DNA of 64,000 nt. Source: JAVVVD01 sp036652795. GTDB lineage: Bacteria > Bacillota > Clostridia > Christensenellales > CAG-138. Position 1 is the stretch's first letter; each line of letters opens with the position of its first letter. Positions 17,937 through 25,697 of the stretch are shown one piece after another. A program made the translations under genes and the position numbers. Location of the stretch: contig JAVVVD010000001.1 of NCBI GenBank assembly GCA_036652795.1, positions 310,001 to 374,000 on the forward strand, given 5' to 3'. Below the pieces are notes generated by a model, which did not search any database, had not been told where the DNA came from, and was given only the letters and a program-made list of their open reading frames with translations.

Positions 17937-17941
17937 AACAA

Positions 17942-17969
17942 AGCGCCGCGTTATTATGACGCGGCGCCG
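17942..17969. terminator. bidirectional terminator between cotH-like gene and yebC
   Basis: Nine-base-pair GC stem (17943-17951 with 17959-17967) with loop TATTATG between two convergent genes. The minus-strand side is followed by TTTGTTTTATT, a good tail for yebC; the plus-strand tail is weak. Confidence 0.75.
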
Positions 17970-17989
17970 ATACTTTGCATTATTCGTGT

Positions 17990-18727
17990 TTAGTCCTCAT
18001 CAGGCATCTGGGCATTCTGGTATACATCCTGAACGTCTTCATTATCATCAAAGCGCTCCAGCATTCGCTCAACCTTTTCAGCAAGTTCTGGATCTTTGGC
18101 ATCCACTGTAGTTTGTGGTATCATCGTAAGTTCTGCTGAAAGGAACGAATGCCCCGCCGTCTCAAGCTTTTCACGTACAACCGAAAAACCGGCAACAGAC
18201 GTATATATCTCATATGCATCGTCAAGCGGCACAAAATCCTCCGCCCCCGCATCCAACGCGGCCATCATAAGCTCGTCCTCATCTATCAAGGCGCTGCGCT
18301 CTATAACGATAAGTCCTTTGCGATCAAACATCCATCCGACACAACCTGTTGCCCCCATACTGCCACCGCTTTTATCAAAAATGTGACGTATATCAGCCGC
18401 AGTGCGATTACGATTATCCGTAACTACCTCAACTATTACCGCAATGCCGCCAGGGCCATAACCTTCATATGTGATTTCTTCATAGTTTACGTTGCCCATC
18501 TCACCGGCAGCTTTTTTTATAGAACGGGCGATATTATCGTTTGGCATGTTGTTTGCTTTTGCCTTTGCTATAACATCACGCAGCTTAGAATTGTTAACCG
18601 GGTCGCCTCCACCCTCTTTTACGGCGATGGCTATTTCGCGGCCAATTTTTGTAAATACCTTGCCACGCTGAGAATCGGTCTTTTCTTTTTTGTTTTTGAT
18701 GTTGGCCCACTTGGAATGTCCGGACAT
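17990..18727 (-). CDS. yebC: YebC/PmpR family protein
   Basis: YebC-family proteins have been described both as DNA-binding transcriptional regulators and as ribosome-associated factors that ease translation of problem motifs (TACO1 group). The 245-residue product starts [14 protein letters not shown], the invariant N-terminus of the family, and continues with [19 protein letters not shown] and the YEGYGPGG segment. I chose the ATG at 18727 because AGGAGG lies 7 bases upstream; the reading frame extends 8 codons further but without support. A TTGAAG-18-TATAAT promoter overlaps the end of the upstream glycosylase gene. Confidence 0.95.
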   Translation of the reverse strand: MSGHSKWANIKNKKEKTDSQRGKVFTKIGREIAIAVKEGGGDPVNNSKLRDVIAKAKANNMPNDNIARSIKKAAGEMGNVNYEEITYEGYGPGGIAVIVEVVTDNRNRTAADIRHIFDKSGGSMGATGCVGWMFDRKGLIVIERSALIDEDELMMAALDAGAEDFVPLDDAYEIYTSVAGFSVVREKLETAGHSFLSAELTMIPQTTVDAKDPELAEKVERMLERFDDNEDVQDVYQNAQMPDED

Positions 18728-18776
18728 AAAAAATCCTCCTAAATATATCAACGGCTAATTATAACACCGTTATCGC

Positions 18777-19343
18777 TCAGACTTCAAGGCTGAGTTCATT
18801 TATCTTATCCCGCAGCAGCTGCATATCAGTCCAAGCATCGCGTTTTTTGGATGGATCTCGCAGTAATGCCGCCGGATGATATGTTGGAAGTATCCATACT
18901 CCTTTGCGTTGCACCCATTTTCCTCTATCCCGAGTTATACGTGCATTATTATCGTATACATACTTTGCCGCCGTCGCACCAAGACATATTATTATCTGAG
19001 GGCCTACCAGAGCAAATTGAGCGCGCACAAATGGTAAGCATGCCTGTGCCTCACCTTCAGAAGGAGTTCTGTTATTGGGCGGACGACATTTCACTACGTT
19101 TGCAATATATACTTGCTTTCGGTCAAGCCCAATTGCTGCAAGCATCCTATCCAGCAGCTGCCCCGCTGGACCTACGAATGGTCTGCCCGAAAGATCCTCG
19201 TCGTGTCCTGGCCCCTCGCCGATAAGCATAACGCTTGCTGCCGTATTACCTTCGCCTATAACCACGCTTGTGCGCTCTTCACACAGGCTGCATCTGCGGC
19301 AGTTTTCAAGCTCACTATATAGCTGCTTCCATTCGTAGTGCAT
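18777..19343 (-). CDS. family 4 uracil-DNA glycosylase
   Basis: Removes uracil from DNA in base-excision repair. The 188-residue product has the family-4 (UDGa) motifs GEGPGHDEDLSGRPFVG (residues about 37-53) and PAGQLLDRML, and the iron-sulfur cysteines CRRCSLC near residues 15-21 paired with CRPPNNRTPSEGEAQAC further on. The C-terminal motif LPTYHPAALLR carries the catalytic-site histidine. The length is usual for the family. It lies between the hydrolase gene (6 bases upstream) and yebC on the same strand. Confidence 0.94.
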   Translation of the reverse strand: MHYEWKQLYSELENCRRCSLCEERTSVVIGEGNTAASVMLIGEGPGHDEDLSGRPFVGPAGQLLDRMLAAIGLDRKQVYIANVVKCRPPNNRTPSEGEAQACLPFVRAQFALVGPQIIICLGATAAKYVYDNNARITRDRGKWVQRKGVWILPTYHPAALLRDPSKKRDAWTDMQLLRDKINELSLEV

Positions 19344-19348
19344 ATAAA

Positions 19349-20266
19349 TTAAACCCTATTTATAAAATCCAGGATATCGGCATACACAATATCCTTGTTA
19401 ATCTCATTTAGCAGCTCATGGCGCGCGTTTTCATATAGATTAAGTTCAACGCGATGACCTGTTTCAACCAGCATATCCGCTACTTGCTTTACACCCTTTG
19501 CCTGTTTGCCACCAACAGGGTCGGCAGTTCCGGAAATTAGCATGATAGGCTTATCTGGAACGAGCTTTGCCCATTTTATATCCTGTATTTCACTAAGCCC
19601 ATCAAAAAGATCTTTAAAGGCCGATGCTGTAAATACAAAGCCGCACAACGGATCGTTAACGTATTTATCCACTTGTTCGCTGTCGCGCGAAAGCCAGTCA
19701 AATCTTGTGCGATTAGGTTTAAACGCATTATTGTATGCACCGAATGAAAGTGAGTCTAGTATGGCGCTGGGCGTTTTTGCGCCTTTTTTCTTTATTTCAT
19801 TTTGAGCAATAAGTTTTGCTATTGGCAGAGCTGGATTTTTTCCGGCAGTGCCCGAAAACACGAAAGCATCCATATCATCGCCATTTCGCCCCGCATATGA
19901 GCGCGCAAGAAAAGAGCCCATGCTATGCCCCATGAGTATATACGGGACAAACGGATATTGAGCCTTAACCTTTTGGTAAACATTTCTAATGTCACCCACA
20001 AGATTGCTCCAACCATCTTTTTCTCCGAAATAGCCGTGTATATCGTCGCCATCTATACTGCTCTTGCCATGCGACGATATATCGTTACCTACAACCAATA
20101 TACCATTATGCTTGAGAAACTCTGCAAACTCCTCATACCTTTGCATATGTTCAGCCATACCGTGTACTATCTGAAGCACAGCTCGTGTTTCGCCATCAGG
20201 TTGCCACACACGCACAAACAGATTCCCTTGATTTGTTTGGGATGGAATGGTAAAATCATTTAGCAT
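19349..20266 (-). CDS. alpha/beta hydrolase (lysophospholipase / monoacylglycerol lipase type)
   Basis: A 305-residue cytosolic serine hydrolase of the Hydrolase_4 (monoacylglycerol lipase-like) group. The early IVHGMAEHMQRYEEFA, the nucleophile elbow GHSMGS (serine near residue 114), the acid in ISGTADPVGG and the histidine in ENARHELLNE match the catalytic triad order. Likely substrates are lysophospholipids or monoacylglycerols, which is inference. The start was placed at the ATG at 20266; the frame continues 15 codons further, and a GGGGGG run sits 12 bases before this ATG, longer than ideal, so the start is uncertain. It is divergent from the LysR regulator gene. Confidence 0.88.
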   Translation of the reverse strand: MLNDFTIPSQTNQGNLFVRVWQPDGETRAVLQIVHGMAEHMQRYEEFAEFLKHNGILVVGNDISSHGKSSIDGDDIHGYFGEKDGWSNLVGDIRNVYQKVKAQYPFVPYILMGHSMGSFLARSYAGRNGDDMDAFVFSGTAGKNPALPIAKLIAQNEIKKKGAKTPSAILDSLSFGAYNNAFKPNRTRFDWLSRDSEQVDKYVNDPLCGFVFTASAFKDLFDGLSEIQDIKWAKLVPDKPIMLISGTADPVGGKQAKGVKQVADMLVETGHRVELNLYENARHELLNEINKDIVYADILDFINRV

Positions 20267-20348
20267 ATAAGTTGATACCCCCCTCACAAGTTTATAATAA
20301 AAGTATACCATCTGTTTGGTGCTTTGGCATCAATGAAAGTATAATCGA

Positions 20349-20377
20349 TTGAAAAACTTATAATTTTAGCTTATAAT
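20349..20377 (+). promoter_or_regulatory. promoter of the LysR-type regulator gene
   Basis: TTGAAA (20349-20354), 17-base spacer, TATAAT (20372-20377), in an AT-rich divergent region. CTTATAAT occurs twice within it, a possible regulator site. Confidence 0.6.
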
Positions 20378-20427
20378 ATACTTAAATACAATAAAATGTT
20401 AATAATATAATATTTTGGAGGCCAACT

Positions 20428-21327
20428 ATGAATGCCGATTTGGATCTGTACAGTATATTCTGCACTGTGGCGCGATGTGGTAGCCTTTCACATGCTGCGC
20501 GTGAACTGTATGTAAGCCAACCGGCAATCAGCCAATCTATGCATAGGCTGGAGTACATGCTTGGCTGCACACTGTTTACACGGACAAGCCGTGGCATAAC
20601 GCTCACCAGCGAAGGCCGTATGCTTTACAGCTATGCCAATAAAGCCATAGGTCTTATCGTAGCTGCCGAGGATAAACTCAACCGTATGCGTACATTGCAA
20701 TCTGGCGGGCTTATGATCGGCGCAAGTGATACACTCTGCCAATATTTTTTACTTCCCTATCTTGATGCATTCCATGCATGTTATCCCGAGATACAGCTTC
20801 AGGTTACGAACAGAACCACACCTGAAACTGTGGAACTTCTCAAAACCGGTAAGGTTGATATAGCGCTTGTCAACTTACCTGTTGAGGATGATTCTCTCTC
20901 TGTGCGAGATGTGCAGTTGGTTCACGATGTGTTTGTTGCTTCAGAGCGTTTTTCGCACCTTAAAGGTCATCCGGTAACGCTTGCCGATCTTACGCATGAA
21001 CCACTTGTGCTATTGGAGCGCGCTTCTAACTCACGCAAATATATCGATGATTTTGCGTCAGTATGTGGGCTTACGTTACACCCAGCTATTGAGCTTGGTG
21101 CGCACAGTCTTCTTATACAGTTCGCTAAAATAGGACTTGGTATTGCCTGCGTTACGCGTGAATTTGCGGCGGAAACGCTCATGAGCGGGGAGCTGTTCGA
21201 AATTGAGTTGAGTAACCCAATGCCATCCCGAGGCATAGGCCTTATATCTCTTGAAGGCGTGCCGCTTTCAGCTGCTGCTGATCGTTTCATCAATATTGTA
21301 ATGGCCAATATGAACAAAACCGAATAA
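20428..21327 (+). CDS. LysR-family transcriptional regulator
   Basis: A 299-residue LysR-type regulator. The N-terminal winged helix (residues 1-60) shows the family pattern AARELYVSQPAISQSMHRLE and GCTLFTRTSRGITLTSEG. The remainder is a periplasmic-binding-like effector domain beginning near residue 90 (LMIGASDTLCQYFLLPYL). LysR proteins usually control a divergent gene in response to a small ligand; the divergent neighbour here is the alpha/beta hydrolase, about 160 bases away. GGAGG precedes the ATG. The effector is unknown. The WG-repeat gene follows by 33 bases and may share the transcript. Confidence 0.93.
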   Translation: MNADLDLYSIFCTVARCGSLSHAARELYVSQPAISQSMHRLEYMLGCTLFTRTSRGITLTSEGRMLYSYANKAIGLIVAAEDKLNRMRTLQSGGLMIGASDTLCQYFLLPYLDAFHACYPEIQLQVTNRTTPETVELLKTGKVDIALVNLPVEDDSLSVRDVQLVHDVFVASERFSHLKGHPVTLADLTHEPLVLLERASNSRKYIDDFASVCGLTLHPAIELGAHSLLIQFAKIGLGIACVTREFAAETLMSGELFEIELSNPMPSRGIGLISLEGVPLSAAADRFINIVMANMNKTE

Positions 21328-21360
21328 TACTTGCTCGACATTTGCTAAATTGGAGATACT

Positions 21361-22500
21361 ATGCCTGCTACGCAATGGTTTAAAAAAATCCCGATATTGT
21401 TTCTATATCTTATGGTGTTAGGCTTAATAGTAATTGGCGTTATATTGTTTGGCTTACTCTATTGCGGCAATGGCGCTCAGGTATTAAGTACCGATACTGC
21501 TGATGACATAACTCCCGTGCATAGTGTTCAGGATATCCCAATCGCTACCGATACAGATATTCCCGCAAAAACCGTATATAAAAGCGGCAGATTTATTCCA
21601 TTTTTATCTGAAGGTATTTGGGGCTATAAAAATATGTATGGTGATATAGTGATACCCCCTCGCTTCTCTGCCGCCAACGAGTTTGAAAATGATGTTGCCT
21701 TTGTCGCCGAAAATGGTTGCTACGGTCTTATAGATCGAAGCGGTAATTTTATTGTGCCGCCAATATGGAGCAACGTTGCCAGTTTTTCAGAAGGACGTGC
21801 CGGCGTGGAATACAATTCAAAATGGGGGTTTATTGACGCTTCAGGAAATACAATAATAGATTATCTATACCGTGAAGTTGGCAATTTCAACTGTGGCAGA
21901 GCCGCAGTGCGATCCGCTGAAAGCTATGGTTATATTGATGCTCTTGGCAACATGGCAATATCACCAAGATGGCGTGAAGCTGGCGATTTTGCACAGGATG
22001 TGGCCTTTGTTACATCTGATGAATACTCAACAGATCGTTATTATATAATAAATAAGGTTGGTGAAAAGATTGCAACCCTTGGTTCGGCTATAAAAGGCAC
22101 AGTATTTTCTGATGGGTTTGCCGTAGTTATATCGGATACTGGAAGCTATTATATAAATGGCAACGCCGCCCCCGCTTTCAAAATCACGTATCAAGCTGCG
22201 AAAGCATTTTCAAATGGATATGCAGCAGTAAAAATAAATGGAAAATGGGGCTTTATCAATAAAAAAGGCGTTGTTATTATCGAACCCTGCTATTCTAATG
22301 CTGAAAGCTTTTGCGGCGGATACGCAGCAGTTTGTGATGCGCAAAGCGGTAAATGGGGCTATATTAACCACTCTGGCACATGGATAGTCAAGCCACAGTA
22401 TGATTGTGCAAATAACTTTGCTGGAGGGATTGCCGTGGTAAAAACCGGTGATTCATACTATATTATCGATAAAGAAAATAAGCGCATTCTGTTATATTGA
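21361..22500 (+). CDS. WG-repeat protein with N-terminal membrane anchor
   Basis: A 379-residue protein with one membrane segment at about residues 9-33 and a body of seven or eight WG repeats of about 45 residues, such as WGYKNMYGDIVIPPRF, WGFIDASGNTIIDYLY, WGFINKKGVVIIEPCY and WGYINHSGTWIVKPQY. Repeat units alternate a WG(F/Y)I(D/N) strand with a following ASF-EGxAxV strand, which should form a beta-propeller-like surface outside the cell. The KWG-repeat family has no fixed function and is often in surface proteins with recent gene gain. GGAGA precedes the ATG. It is next to remnants of mobile DNA. Confidence 0.88.
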   Translation: MPATQWFKKIPILFLYLMVLGLIVIGVILFGLLYCGNGAQVLSTDTADDITPVHSVQDIPIATDTDIPAKTVYKSGRFIPFLSEGIWGYKNMYGDIVIPPRFSAANEFENDVAFVAENGCYGLIDRSGNFIVPPIWSNVASFSEGRAGVEYNSKWGFIDASGNTIIDYLYREVGNFNCGRAAVRSAESYGYIDALGNMAISPRWREAGDFAQDVAFVTSDEYSTDRYYIINKVGEKIATLGSAIKGTVFSDGFAVVISDTGSYYINGNAAPAFKITYQAAKAFSNGYAAVKINGKWGFINKKGVVIIEPCYSNAESFCGGYAAVCDAQSGKWGYINHSGTWIVKPQYDCANNFAGGIAVVKTGDSYYIIDKENKRILLY

Positions 22501-22592
22501 CCCATAAATGCCAGCCTCTTCTGATAATACTAATATGTAATATTCGTAGCTTGGCAAGCTTAACTTAGCCGCCCCCGTAAAATAGAACCAGT

Positions 22593-22832
22593 TTGAATGT
22601 CGGTATTACAACAGCCTGCATAGAGCCCGGAAGCCCATGGGAAAACGGATATATTGAAAGCTTCAATTCTCGAATGAGGGACGAATTTCTAAATGGAGAA
22701 CTGTTTGCAAACATGTATGAAGCGCAAGTACTGATGGAGTGTTGGGTTCGTTATTATAATCAAATACGTCCGCATGGCAGTTTGAGTGGCAGGACATCTG
22801 TCCCGCAGACGGTTATCCATCCAACCGCTTGA
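22593..22832 (+). pseudogene. IS3-family transposase fragment (C-terminal integrase core)
   Basis: Seventy-nine codons matching the end of an IS3/IS150-type OrfB transposase: IEPGSPWENGYIESFN, which holds the last catalytic glutamate of the DDE triad, then EAQVLMECWVRYYNQIRPHGSL. Everything upstream (the first two acidic residues and OrfA) is absent and no terminal inverted repeat is visible. It is therefore a dead remnant. It ends one base from the integrase remnant. Confidence 0.85.
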
Positions 22833-23131
22833 AACAGGATATCCGCCAACGTTACATCTTGTCGCGCGAGTATCTGATAGAATAAAACGGCAAACGTGTT
22901 CGGACTGAACACTATCGCGATATGTATTATTCAACACTCGAAAGGCTTGGTATATGCCGTCTAACGCCGCATAAAGCCCGCCACACCTTTTTTACAATGC
23001 CGGATGCAAAATGCTATGGCAAGTGGACAATGGCTCTTATCGGCGGCCATACAGCCACTAGTTTTACAAAACGGTAATATGCCCATCCAGATATGGAGAA
23101 ATTATGTGGCGCTATTAAGTGCCTAGAGTAA
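22833..23131 (+). pseudogene. tyrosine recombinase (phage/transposon integrase) C-terminal remnant
   Basis: A single frame from about 22838 to the stop at 23129-23131 reads as the C-terminal catalytic domain of a tyrosine integrase. It shows LSREYLIE, then NGKRVRTEHYRD, LTPHKARHTFFTM (the H-x-x-R box), LIGGHTATSFTKR, and YAHPDMEKL containing the position of the nucleophilic tyrosine. The frame is broken by in-frame stops at 22883-22885 and 23075-23077 but has no frameshifts. The N-terminal two thirds are missing, replaced by the transposase scrap. It points at the 3' end of the tRNA-Pro gene, the typical place for an integrase beside its attachment site. Confidence 0.8.
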
Positions 23132-23164
23132 TCATGCGGTTACTAACAATCTCTTGTTGTTGCA

Positions 23165-23205
23165 ATAATACAAAAAAGAAAAAGCTAGATAAAATCTAGC
23201 TTTTT
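23165..23205 (-). terminator. terminator of the tRNA-Thr/tRNA-Pro transcript
   Basis: Twelve-base-pair stem (23179-23190 with 23194-23205) with an AAA loop, followed on the minus strand by CTTTTTTGTATTATT. Begins directly after the tRNA-Pro CCA end. Confidence 0.85.
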
Positions 23206-23207
23206 CG

Positions 23208-23284
23208 TGGTCGGGGCGAGGTGATTTGAACACCCGGCCTTTTGGTCCCGAACCAAACGCGCTACCAAGCTGCGCTACGCCCCG
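23208..23284 (-). tRNA. tRNA-Pro (anticodon CGG)
   Basis: Seventy-seven bases fold as a full cloverleaf: acceptor CGGGGCG/CGCCCCG, D arm with AGCTTGGTAG, anticodon stem TTTGG/CCAAA around loop TTCGGGA (anticodon CGG reading CCG), and a T arm with GTTCAAATC. The CCA end is encoded. The second tRNA of a two-gene transcript. Confidence 0.95.
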
Positions 23285-23286
23285 AA

Positions 23287-23362
23287 TGGAGCCAATGTGG
23301 GGACTCGAACCCCAGACCTGCGCATTACGAATGCGCTGCTCTACCAACTGAGCTACATTGGC
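23287..23362 (-). tRNA. tRNA-Thr (anticodon CGT)
   Basis: Seventy-six bases: acceptor GCCAATG/CATTGGC, D arm with CAGTTGGTAG, anticodon stem GCGCA/TGCGC around loop TTCGTAA (anticodon CGT reading ACG), T arm GGTTCGAGTCC, and an encoded CCA end. It lies two bases upstream of tRNA-Pro on the minus strand. Confidence 0.95.
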
Positions 23363-23386
23363 ATCTAACATGCGCTACAGCTATGA

Positions 23387-23415
23387 ATTATAGCACAGCC
23401 ATAACATCCTGTCAC
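23387..23415 (-). promoter_or_regulatory. promoter of the tRNA pair
   Basis: Minus strand GTGACA (23415-23410), 17-base spacer, TATAAT (23392-23387), 24 bases upstream of the tRNA-Thr 5' end: a near-perfect strong promoter, as expected for stable RNA. Confidence 0.75.
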
Positions 23416-23457
23416 TATCTTTTACAAAAACATTTGCCAAAACATTTTTCTTATTGA

Positions 23458-24984
23458 TTATATATATATCCGCGAATTCTCCTTAGCCTTTTTCAGCGCA
23501 TCAGCAGAGGTTATAGGTTCTACCGAATATTCCGCGACATGAAATGTTGGAACAGCCTGTATATATATTGTTTTGCCGTAGGAGTTAGGCAGTGGCTGCG
23601 TGTCATCCGAATGTTTATTTACGAACTCCATAACTGACGGATGCACCTTCACAATGTAATTTATGGTTGTATTTGTATTAAAATCGCGCAGCAACTTTTT
23701 TCGCACCTTTAGAACCACGCTCTCAGCAGATAACACACGGCCATCTCCGCCGCAGCATGGACATGTCGACTGGAGCGTATTGCTGATGGATTGCCTGGTC
23801 TTTTTTCGCGTCATCTCCACCAGGCCAAGCTGCGTAATTCCAAGTACGTTGGATTTTGTTCTATCATTTTTAAGTTCTTCCCTAAGTGTGTCCAGCACAC
23901 GTTCTTTGTCGCTTATTTCATCCATATCTATAAAGTCGATTATTATTATGCCGCTTATATCGCGCAGCCTCAATTGACGGGCAATCTCCTTTGCCGCTTC
24001 GCAGTTGGTCTGCGTTATTGTTTCACGAAGGTTATCGTTGCCAACATATTTTCCTGTATTCACATCTATCGTAGTCAGCGCTTCAGTCTGGTCGATAACG
24101 ATATAGCCGCCGTTTTTCATCCATACTTTGCGTGAAAGTGCCTTGTCAATAGCGCTATCCAAGCCAAGCGTCTCAAACAGATCCGGCATACCATCGTGCA
24201 GTTCTACCCTGTCACGCAGTAATGGCGAGATTATCCCCGCAACTATCTGCATCCGTTCAAAAAACTCCTTATCATTTACAATCAGCCTATCTATATTCTC
24301 TGTAAGCATATCCCGTATTGTACGGAACATAAGCGGTTCTTCCGCGTGTATAAGTCTTGGCGCAGTAAGCAGCTTGCTCTTATGCACTATACGATCCCAC
24401 AACCGCATTAGAAACTCCATATCGGAAGCAAACTCACCGCGCATCTTTTCCGCAGCGGCAGTGCGTACTATAACGCCTATATTGCTTGGCTTTAGCTCCT
24501 CAATTATGCATTTCAATCGTGCCCGCTCGGCTTCGTTTCCTATACGGCGCGAAACTCCAACATAGTTTACCGTTGGCATTAGCACCAGCGTGCGTCCCGG
24601 CAACGTTATGTGCGTAGTTATCCGCGCACCCTTCGTACCCACAGGCTCCTTAAGAACCTGCACCATTATCTGCTGGCCAGATTTAACCATATCCTGTATG
24701 TTAGGTGGATCAATCCGCACATTCTGTTCCGTGCCGTCAAACACAAAATCAGATTTATCCACCAGTATATCGCCTGCGTATAGAAATGCATTGCGCTCCA
24801 AACCTATATCTACAAATGCGGCTTGCATTCCCGGAAGCACATTTTGCACCTTCCCTATGTAGATATTGCCAACAAGCCGCTCGTGTCCACGCCGCTCGAT
24901 ATATATTTCGCTTGGTAAGTTGTTTTCCAGAAGCACTACTCTGGTTTGATATGGGCTTATGTCTACTACTATCTCTTTACTCAC
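23458..24984 (-). CDS. rng: ribonuclease G/E family protein
   Basis: An endoribonuclease of the Rng/RNase E family, acting on single-stranded A/U-rich RNA in rRNA maturation and mRNA decay. The 508-residue product has an S1-like RNA-binding domain at about 35-120 (GNIYIGKVQNVLPGMQAAFVDIG) and a DNase I-like catalytic domain with TIDVNTGKYVG (aspartate near 303) and DFIDM (near 346). The zinc-link cysteines CPCCGG lie near 409. There is no RNase E-type C-terminal scaffold. I prefer the GTG at 24984, which has GGGGGG seven bases upstream, over the ATG at 24999, which has none. It follows the two radical-SAM-associated genes, as in many Firmicutes. The usual downstream rplU-rpmA is replaced by two tRNA genes. 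Confidence 0.94.
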   Translation of the reverse strand: MSKEIVVDISPYQTRVVLLENNLPSEIYIERRGHERLVGNIYIGKVQNVLPGMQAAFVDIGLERNAFLYAGDILVDKSDFVFDGTEQNVRIDPPNIQDMVKSGQQIMVQVLKEPVGTKGARITTHITLPGRTLVLMPTVNYVGVSRRIGNEAERARLKCIIEELKPSNIGVIVRTAAAEKMRGEFASDMEFLMRLWDRIVHKSKLLTAPRLIHAEEPLMFRTIRDMLTENIDRLIVNDKEFFERMQIVAGIISPLLRDRVELHDGMPDLFETLGLDSAIDKALSRKVWMKNGGYIVIDQTEALTTIDVNTGKYVGNDNLRETITQTNCEAAKEIARQLRLRDISGIIIIDFIDMDEISDKERVLDTLREELKNDRTKSNVLGITQLGLVEMTRKKTRQSISNTLQSTCPCCGGDGRVLSAESVVLKVRKKLLRDFNTNTTINYIVKVHPSVMEFVNKHSDDTQPLPNSYGKTIYIQAVPTFHVAEYSVEPITSADALKKAKENSRIYI

Positions 24985-25022
24985 TTCGCATCCCCCCATA
25001 AACAGGTTTTAATACGTAATAT

Positions 25023-25697
25023 TTATGTGCCTGACGGCAGTGCAGCCTCGTCAGCAAATATAATTTCATCGCGGTGTACAGTGAACTCCATATCACGGCC
25101 AATTACGTCAAATAAGCTTTTTAGCAGCAGTTCTACGTTTAGACTCCCTGCGGCATCAAGGCAACCCTCAATATTCACCACAGTGCAGCCCTCGTCTGCA
25201 TGTGCTACGCTCATATCGTAAAGCATCGGCCGTATATCCACATCTTTCATTCCAGCCTTGGTGCGCTTGTTTACAACTATTGAACCGTCCATAAGCCGCG
25301 CTATAGCCAACGCTATTTCAACATCACATTTAGTCTGCGTAGCGATACGTACGCTATATTTTGCGCGCTGCATCAATGACGCAAGCGTAGGCATCCCATC
25401 ATCGACCTGCTTTGCGTATGTCACCTTAATTCCCTGTGGCATAGTTAAATTGACTGCCTCCACAAAATTCGCAGCATCCATATCCTCACACAGCTTTATA
25501 TCCAGCCATTCGGCCGAACTCGTATATCCAACCGATAATGCAGTTGCAAACGAAAGCAGCGAATGCGGATTAAATCCGTTAGAATGGGCAACTGGTACAT
25601 CCGCCCTGCGAAACGCACGTTGAAACAGCCGCTGTATATCCAAGTGCGATATAAATCTTACATTATCCAATTTTTCAAACTTTGCAATAATCCGCAT
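25023..25697 (-). CDS. TIGR03936 family protein (DUF2344), radical-SAM-linked
   Basis: A 224-residue protein of the DUF2344/TIGR03936 family, which nearly always sits beside, or is fused to, a TIGR03960 radical SAM protein. It starts MRIIAKFEKLDNVRFISHLD and continues with RAFRRADVPVAHSNGFNPH, the conserved core. The biochemical role is unknown; a part in RNA modification or maturation has been guessed from its neighbours. I placed the start at the ATG at 25697, with GGGGAG 5 bases upstream, overlapping the end of the upstream radical SAM gene by 23 bases. The longer frame to 25769 would overlap far more and has no ribosome site. Confidence 0.9.
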   Translation of the reverse strand: MRIIAKFEKLDNVRFISHLDIQRLFQRAFRRADVPVAHSNGFNPHSLLSFATALSVGYTSSAEWLDIKLCEDMDAANFVEAVNLTMPQGIKVTYAKQVDDGMPTLASLMQRAKYSVRIATQTKCDVEIALAIARLMDGSIVVNKRTKAGMKDVDIRPMLYDMSVAHADEGCTVVNIEGCLDAAGSLNVELLLKSLFDVIGRDMEFTVHRDEIIFADEAALPSGT

